DNA of 36,810 nt, taken from assembly GCF_003751625.1 (NCBI RefSeq), contig NZ_RJUL01000015.1, positions 1-36,810 on the forward strand. Reading direction: 5' to 3'. The translations under genes and the position numbers were made by a program. The notes under the pieces are model-generated. The model saw nothing but the letters and a program-made list of their open reading frames with translations. It searched no databases and had not been told where the DNA came from. The stretch's first letter is position 1, and each line of letters opens with the position of its first letter. This stretch comes from Gallaecimonas pentaromativorans (GTDB lineage Bacteria; Pseudomonadota; Gammaproteobacteria; Enterobacterales; Gallaecimonadaceae). Shown in pieces: positions 34,617-36,810 of this stretch.

Positions 34617-34657
34617 GGCGGCGCTGGGGTGAAAGCGCCGCCCATCGGGCGTATAAT
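34617..34657 (+). promoter_or_regulatory. Hairpin after pomB and -10 box of thiI
   Basis: GGCGGCGCT (34617-34625) and AGCGCCGCC (34634-34642) form a 9-bp stem without a T tract, so a weak or Rho-linked end for pomAB. A perfect TATAAT at 34652-34657 follows; its -35 position falls in the hairpin loop and is poor. Confidence 0.45.
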
Positions 34658-34689
34658 CCGCACGCTTTTGCGTCAGTCAGGGTTATCTC

Positions 34690-36141
34690 GTGAAGTTCAT
34701 CATCAAGCTCCATTCGGAAATCACCATCAAGAGCAAGTCGGTAAGGCTGCGCTTTATCAAGCTCTTGGAATCCAATCTGCGGGTAGCCGTGCGCCGGGTG
34801 GAAGAAGACACCAAAGTGGACCGCTTCTGGGACAAGCTGGAAGTGCGGGTGCCAGACAGCGCCGACCGCGCCGCCGTTATCGAGAAGATTTGCTCCACCC
34901 CCGGTGTGGCTCACGCGCTGGAAGTCTCCCAGTTTGCCTTTAACGATGTGCACGACATCTACCAGGTGGCCCAGCAGGCCTGGGGCCACACCCTGGCCGG
35001 CAAAACCTTCTGCGTGCGGGTCAAGCGCAGCGGCAAGCACAGCTTTTCTTCTATTGAGGTAGAGCGTTACGTGGGCGGCGGCCTGAACCAGAACAACGCC
35101 ACCGGCGGTGTGCGCCTGAAAAACCCTGACGTGACCCTCAATATCGAGGTAGAAGACGACAAGCTCTATCTCGTGACCCAGCGCCACCCGGGCCTTGGCG
35201 GCTTCCCCATTAAAACCCAGGAAGATTTGCTGAGCCTTATCTCCGGCGGCTTTGACTCCGGGGTGGCCAGCTACCAAGCCATTCGCCGCGGCTCGCGCAC
35301 CCACTACTGCTTTTTCAACCTCGGCGGCAACGCCCATGAGATTGGCACCAAGCAGATGGCCTACCACTTATGGGACCGTTTCGGCGCCTCGCACCGGGTG
35401 AAATTTGTCACCGTGCCCTTTGAAGGGGTGGTGGGAGAGATCCTCGAGAAGATTGACGACGGCCTGATGGGAGTGGTGCTCAAGCGGATGATGATGCGCG
35501 CCGCCGCCAAGGTGGCCGAGCGCATGGGTATCCAGGCGCTGGTGACCGGCGAAGCGGTAGGGCAGGTATCCAGCCAGACTCTGACCAACCTCACCGTGAT
35601 TGAGCGCAGCGTCGACACCCTTATCCTGCGGCCGCTGATTTTCACCGACAAGCAAGAGATAGTGGACACCGCCCGCGCCATCGGCACCTTTGAAATCGCC
35701 GAGACCATGCCGGAGTTCTGCGGCGTGATCTCCAAAAGTCCCAATGTCCGCGCCGATATCAAAAAGGTGGAAGCCACCGAAGAAGGCTTTGATTTTGCGG
35801 TGCTGGACCAGGCGCTGGAGTCGGCCAAGGTCATGGATATTCGCGACATCGCCACCGAATCCAGCCAGCAGGTGGTGGAAGTAGAGACCTTCGCCCTGGT
35901 GCCGGACAACGGCGTTATCCTCGATATCCGCGCTCCGGATGAAGAAGAAGACAAACCGCTGGATGTGGCTGGGGTCGAGGTCAAAACCATTCCCTTCTAT
36001 AAGCTGGCCACCCAGTTTGGCGACCTGCCCAAAGAGCAGCTCTACTACCTCTATTGCGCCAAGGGCGTGATGAGCAAGCTCCAGGCCCTGTACTTGCAAG
36101 AGCAAGGCTTTGACAACGTCAGGGTCTATCGCCCCCATTAA
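34690..36141 (+). CDS. thiI: tRNA 4-thiouridine / thiamine sulfur transferase ThiI
   Basis: A 483-residue cytoplasmic enzyme (E. coli 482). It has a ferredoxin-like/THUMP N-terminus ([27 protein letters not shown]), an ATP PP-loop SGGFDSG (residues 185-191) and a C-terminal rhodanese domain. The two cysteines known in E. coli are at the same numbers: Cys344 ([10 protein letters not shown]) and Cys456 (YCAKGVMS). It makes s4U8 in tRNA and provides sulfur for the thiamine thiazole. The start is GTG at 34690 with CAGGG upstream, giving [15 protein letters not shown] as in relatives. The terminator is interrupted by an IS4 element. Confidence 0.98.
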   Translation: MKFIIKLHSEITIKSKSVRLRFIKLLESNLRVAVRRVEEDTKVDRFWDKLEVRVPDSADRAAVIEKICSTPGVAHALEVSQFAFNDVHDIYQVAQQAWGHTLAGKTFCVRVKRSGKHSFSSIEVERYVGGGLNQNNATGGVRLKNPDVTLNIEVEDDKLYLVTQRHPGLGGFPIKTQEDLLSLISGGFDSGVASYQAIRRGSRTHYCFFNLGGNAHEIGTKQMAYHLWDRFGASHRVKFVTVPFEGVVGEILEKIDDGLMGVVLKRMMMRAAAKVAERMGIQALVTGEAVGQVSSQTLTNLTVIERSVDTLILRPLIFTDKQEIVDTARAIGTFEIAETMPEFCGVISKSPNVRADIKKVEATEEGFDFAVLDQALESAKVMDIRDIATESSQQVVEVETFALVPDNGVILDIRAPDEEEDKPLDVAGVEVKTIPFYKLATQFGDLPKEQLYYLYCAKGVMSKLQALYLQEQGFDNVRVYRPH

Positions 36142-36160
36142 AAAAGCCCGGCAACTGCCG
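36142..36160 (+). terminator. Left part of the thiI terminator, cut by the IS4 element
   Basis: After the stop come A residues, GCCCGGC, loop AACT and GCCG, where the palindrome stops abruptly and the IS end begins. The expected GGC and T tract are missing. Only a 4-bp stem without a T tract remains on this side. Confidence 0.75.
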
Positions 36161-36208
36161 TAATGCTGATCAGTTAAGACCGATCGCTTGACTGATCCTC
36201 CAGTGATG

Positions 36209-36244
36209 AAAAAATCCGACATCTCCTTGGTGTCGGATTTTTTT
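36209..36244 (+). terminator. Terminator-like hairpin inside the IS, before the transposase
   Basis: AAAAAATCCGACA (36209-36221) pairs over 13 bp with TGTCGGATTTTTT (36231-36243) around a 9-base loop. The T tract ends one base before the transposase ATG. It should stop transcripts entering from thiI. Confidence 0.85.
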
Positions 36245-36810
36245 ATGCGTCTTCAAACCGCCTTGTCCTCCGCTTTTGCCTTCAGCAACGAGTACCGCTC
36301 TCTCGAGCAGTTTTCCGCTCTGCTCGACCCGGCGGTGCTGGAACAAGCCTTTGCCAGTACCGGCGTTGCCACGCTGCGTCGGCGCCGTTTACCCATCGAT
36401 GCCGTGCTCTGGACCGTTATCGGCATGAGCTTGTTCCGCCAGGAGTCGGTGTGGCACATCGCCAATCGTCTGGATGTACTGCTGGCCAACCAGCAGCCTC
36501 TGCTCGCGCCCAGCGCCGTGGTGCAGGCCCGCCAGCGCCTTGGCGAAGCGCCGGTCAGGGCCGTTTTTGAAGGATTGGCCCACCACAGCTACCAACATCA
36601 TGCTTTCGATACCTGGTGCGGCCTGAACTTGCTGGCTGTGGATGGGGTGATGTTCCGCGCCCAGGACACGGCAGGGAACCGCGCCGCTTTTACCGGTGAT
36701 AACACCGAGCAAGGACGCTACCCGCAGGTGCGCTTGGTCTGTCAGATGGAGCTGACCAGCCATTTGCTGCTCAACTGCGCCATGGGCGGCGAACACCAAG
36801 GGGAAATGCG
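36245..36810 (+). CDS. IS4-family transposase, 3' end outside window
   Basis: The first 188 codons of a DDE transposase, open to the window edge. It closely follows IS4 transposase: TGVATLRRRRLPIDAVLWTVIGMSL, APSAVVQARQRLGEAPVRAVF and the catalytic-core start WCGLNLLAVDGVMFRAQDT. The aspartate in AVDG should be the first catalytic residue. YPQVRLVCQMELTSHLL comes next. The remaining D and E lie beyond the window, so intactness is unknown. The ATG at 36245 follows the hairpin T tract and has no ribosome site, which fits the low expression usual for transposases. Confidence 0.93.
   Translation, partial: MRLQTALSSAFAFSNEYRSLEQFSALLDPAVLEQAFASTGVATLRRRRLPIDAVLWTVIGMSLFRQESVWHIANRLDVLLANQQPLLAPSAVVQARQRLGEAPVRAVFEGLAHHSYQHHAFDTWCGLNLLAVDGVMFRAQDTAGNRAAFTGDNTEQGRYPQVRLVCQMELTSHLLLNCAMGGEHQGEM

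Larger units (their letters stand above)
36161..36810 (+). mobile_element. IS4-family insertion sequence (IS4 subgroup), left part
   Basis: The element starts with TAATGCTGATCAGTTAAG, differing by one base from the IS4 terminal repeat as I recall it (TAATGCCGATCAGTTAAG). A subterminal ACTGATCCTCCAG also resembles IS4. The transposase gene starts 84 bases inside and is open to the window edge. The right end lies outside. Target duplication of 11-13 bp is expected for IS4; a 12-bp one would be 36149-36160. Confidence 0.9.

Noticed and set aside
1-36810. CRISPR arrays, toxin-antitoxin or phage genes
   Set aside because: No regularly spaced repeats, no small paired genes of those families, and no phage structural genes were seen; apart from the IS the window is core genome.

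Overview
The window comes from the chromosome of a GC-rich, flagellated gammaproteobacterium on the Vibrio/Aeromonas/Shewanella/Gallaecimonas side of the class. The evidence is protein resemblance: a vcCNT-like nucleoside transporter, a PomA/PomB sodium-type stator pair and E. coli-length housekeeping enzymes. Gene order also matches that group: nupC-tsx-deoCABD, smp/serB-PilZ-radA, nrdR-ribD-ribE-ribB-ribH-nusB-thiL-pgpA, and xseB-ispA-dxs divergent from pomAB-thiI. I assign no genus from sequence alone. Most of the window is conserved core genome.

Layout. 1-566: palindrome-rich non-coding DNA with a short match to the 3' end of 5S rRNA. 568-4800: HDOD protein, tRNA-Trp, holD-rimI, prfC and a TatD-family hydrolase (yjjV). 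4858-11578: nucleoside uptake and salvage, with an outer-membrane Tsx channel, a Na+/nucleoside symporter and the deoCABD operon. 11577-17870: smp and serB (divergent), an alpha/beta hydrolase, a large two-PilZ protein (reverse) and radA. 17869-18605: two small overlapping PilZ genes (reverse). 18694-20358: ettA (reverse). 20434-21773: glyA behind a perfect PurR-box match. 21843-27606: nrdR, the riboflavin genes, nusB, thiL and pgpA in close succession. 27701-29665: an S9-type peptidase of visibly lower GC. 29727-32726: xseB-ispA-dxs (reverse). 32905-36141: pomA, pomB, thiI. 36161-36810: left end of an IS4-family element cut by the window edge.

Working together. Tsx, the transporter and DeoCABD form a complete route from extracellular nucleosides to central carbon. 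RibD, RibE, RibB and RibH cover most of riboflavin synthesis, but the GTP cyclohydrolase II-like half of RibB lacks its zinc cysteines, so a real RibA must lie elsewhere. Dxs, ThiI and ThiL meet at thiamine, and Dxs, IspA at isoprenoids. Three PilZ proteins, an HDOD protein and the PomAB stator suggest c-di-GMP control of motility, as inference only.

Most notable observations: (1) the IS4 element sits in the thiI terminator, and a 12-bp target duplication would be centred exactly on the hairpin dyad; (2) thiL is preceded by a 5-codon ORF with a perfect Shine-Dalgarno whose stop overlaps the thiL start, all superimposed on a terminator-like hairpin; (3) the tsx leader has three mutually exclusive pairing segments; (4) a 16-bp palindrome lies upstream of deoC; (5) one of the paired small PilZ proteins has lost both c-di-GMP arginines while its partner keeps them.
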